A stretch of 64,000 nucleotides of DNA, taken from contig NZ_JBFDAH010000023.1 of NCBI RefSeq assembly GCF_040719265.1, positions 1 through 64,000 on the forward strand. The letters run 5' to 3'. The position numbers and the translations under genes are program-made. Source of the stretch: Aliikangiella maris. GTDB lineage: Bacteria > Pseudomonadota > Gammaproteobacteria > Enterobacterales > Kangiellaceae. Under the pieces are notes generated by a model. It was given only the letters and a program-made list of their open reading frames with translations. It did no database searches and was not told the origin of the DNA. Positions 63,036 to 64,000 of the stretch are shown in pieces (position 1 is the first letter of the stretch; each line of letters begins with the position of its first letter).

Positions 63036-63668
63036 ATGAATCATCTAATATTACGTAGTCTATGGATTGCTCTAATATTTACGGTATCGGCTTGTCAGGC
63101 TGAAGAAACCGATAAAACAATAACTACAACACCAGCAGGCAACGCTTCTTCGTTGAAGAATCCCCCGGAAGTTATTGAACGCACGGCAAGTATTTCACCG
63201 AGTAGTCTTTCTCAGAGCAACGCGACAAATAAGCCAGTAAAACCAGCCGAATTAGATGCCGCCAGCCATTGTCAAATTCCAGTCGTCGCTTTTTCTAAGC
63301 TAACTCAAGAGGTTTTAACGGGAACCGATATGCAGCCTTTATCGGACTTTAAGTATCAACCAGCAGAGCAACAAACTGCCACTTACTCTTCGGAAAATGG
63401 TGGCGCTACATTAACTGTCAAAGTTGCAACTGAAAAAACATCGATAAATACGCAGCAGACCACGTTTCATATTACGAGAATTTATCAAGAACCTGGTTTA
63501 CCCAACGATATAAAAACCTATTCACCAGTATGTATTCAAAATGAAAAACTCTACCATCCATCGTTAAGAGCGCTAACCACAGCAGATAGTTTATTGTGGC
63601 TGGAGCTGGATTCACAAAATGAATTTATCAGTGCTGATTTCTGGATACGACTCACCAGACAGCCATAA
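63036..63668 (+). CDS. Putative lipoprotein of unknown function
   Basis: 210 residues. The signal sequence ends in TVSAC (lipobox, Cys near residue 20). A Thr/Ser/Pro-rich spacer follows, then a compact domain rich in beta structure (CQIPVVAFSKLTQEVLTG, TTFHITRIYQEPGLPNDIK, DSLLWLELDSQNEFISADFW). No family recognised. Followed 15 bp later by the peptidoglycan-binding gene, so probably co-transcribed with it. Confidence 0.7.
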   Translation: MNHLILRSLWIALIFTVSACQAEETDKTITTTPAGNASSLKNPPEVIERTASISPSSLSQSNATNKPVKPAELDAASHCQIPVVAFSKLTQEVLTGTDMQPLSDFKYQPAEQQTATYSSENGGATLTVKVATEKTSINTQQTTFHITRIYQEPGLPNDIKTYSPVCIQNEKLYHPSLRALTTADSLLWLELDSQNEFISADFWIRLTRQP

Positions 63669-63683
63669 CAAGGAGCACATTTG

Positions 63684-64000
63684 ATGAAACCCGTTTTACG
63701 CAAAGGCAGCCGAGACAAGGCCGTTGAACAACTACAAAAATTACTGAACCAACATGACAAAAAGTTAAACCTAAAGATTGATGGAGACTTTGGGCCGGCA
63801 ACTGAAAAAGCGGTAAAGCAATTTCAAAAAATTGCGGGATTAGTAGCTGACGGAGTAGTAGGCAATAAAACCTGGCATGCATTAGCACAAATTACCGTTG
63901 AAAAGACGCGAACACCGAGGTTAACCCCTCAAGCACCTCTCGCAGAAATTGCCGCACAGTATCTCGGAGTGACTGAAACGGGGAATAATCTGGCAGGAGA
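63684..64000 (+). CDS. Peptidoglycan-binding domain protein, 5' part (runs off the window)
   Basis: ATG 63684 with AAGGAG upstream. Residues 1-70 form a PG_binding_1 domain (LRKGSRDKAVEQLQKLLNQH, IDGDFGPATEKAVKQFQ, ADGVVGNKTWHALAQ). A further domain starts near residue 85 (LAEIAAQYLGVTETGNN), which looks like the start of a peptidase or amidase module. There is no signal peptide in the first residues, so it may be a phage-like or cytosol-released lysin, or exported by another route. Only 105 codons lie in the window. Confidence 0.85.
   Translation, partial: MKPVLRKGSRDKAVEQLQKLLNQHDKKLNLKIDGDFGPATEKAVKQFQKIAGLVADGVVGNKTWHALAQITVEKTRTPRLTPQAPLAEIAAQYLGVTETGNNLAG

Overview
The window reads as chromosome from an AT-rich, probably marine gammaproteobacterium. 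Housekeeping blocks have the gammaproteobacterial order (argS / SPOR protein / hslVU, rlmE-ftsH divergent from yhbY, purE-tsaC-hemF-hemB, minCDE). The large periplasmic-propeller sensors and the secreted peptidases recall the Kangiellaceae and relatives; that family assignment is an inference from gene content, not a measurement.

Layout. 1-5.2 kb (minus): the start of a secreted protein built of 11-residue TRRIDP repeats, and a 1520-residue propeller-PAS-GGDEF-EAL receptor. 5.5-10.2 kb (plus): glutaredoxin, argS, an FtsN-like SPOR protein and the HslVU protease behind a sigma32-like promoter. 10.5-12.6 kb: a scar in which a decayed IS630-type element joins a 3'-truncated propeller sensor to a 5'-truncated astacin protease. 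12.6-18.9 kb: phosphate transporter with its DUF47 partner, pdxH, ftsH, rlmE and yhbY. 19-23.7 kb: S9 peptidase lipoprotein, PQQ-type sugar dehydrogenase, 13-bp tandem repeats and a LysR gene broken at an A8 tract. 23.97 kb: tRNA-Leu(CAG).

24.1-30.3 kb is an accessory island beginning right after the tRNA. It holds a truncated conjugative coupling protein, an envelope protein with a von Willebrand-like N-terminal half, several unknown small proteins, a GNAT gene with two coupled micro-genes, and ardA (antirestriction). A candidate oriT (inverted repeat around an IncP-like nic core) lies in front of ardA. No integrase or relaxase is visible, so this looks like a mobilizable or decayed island.

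30.5-36.4 kb: secreted trypsin-like protease, OsmC, a MASE1-CHASE-PAS histidine kinase, thiol peroxidase and a PP-loop ATPase. 36.6-42.4 kb: an AMP ligase and PLP decarboxylase of the type linked to exosortase systems (no exosortase here), then plsB. 42.4-49.8 kb: a TRAP-type binding lipoprotein, AhpD-like protein, mercaptopyruvate sulfurtransferase, hemB, hemF, tsaC, purE and bluB. 49.9-57.7 kb: NhaC-like antiporter, small membrane and lipid-binding-like proteins, PilZ, DNA glycosylase, a DsbA-like lipoprotein with a His-rich linker, and a Bcr/CflA exporter divergent from a LysR gene. 57.9-64 kb: minCDE, a stand-alone TfoX C-terminal domain, a periplasmic binding protein and the start of a peptidoglycan-binding protein.

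Recurring themes are c-di-GMP signalling (GGDEF-EAL receptor, PilZ), thiol and peroxide defence (Grx, Tpx, OsmC, AhpD-like, DsbA-like, SseA), and short intergenic tandem repeats of 13-17 bp at several loci, two of which share an 11-base core.
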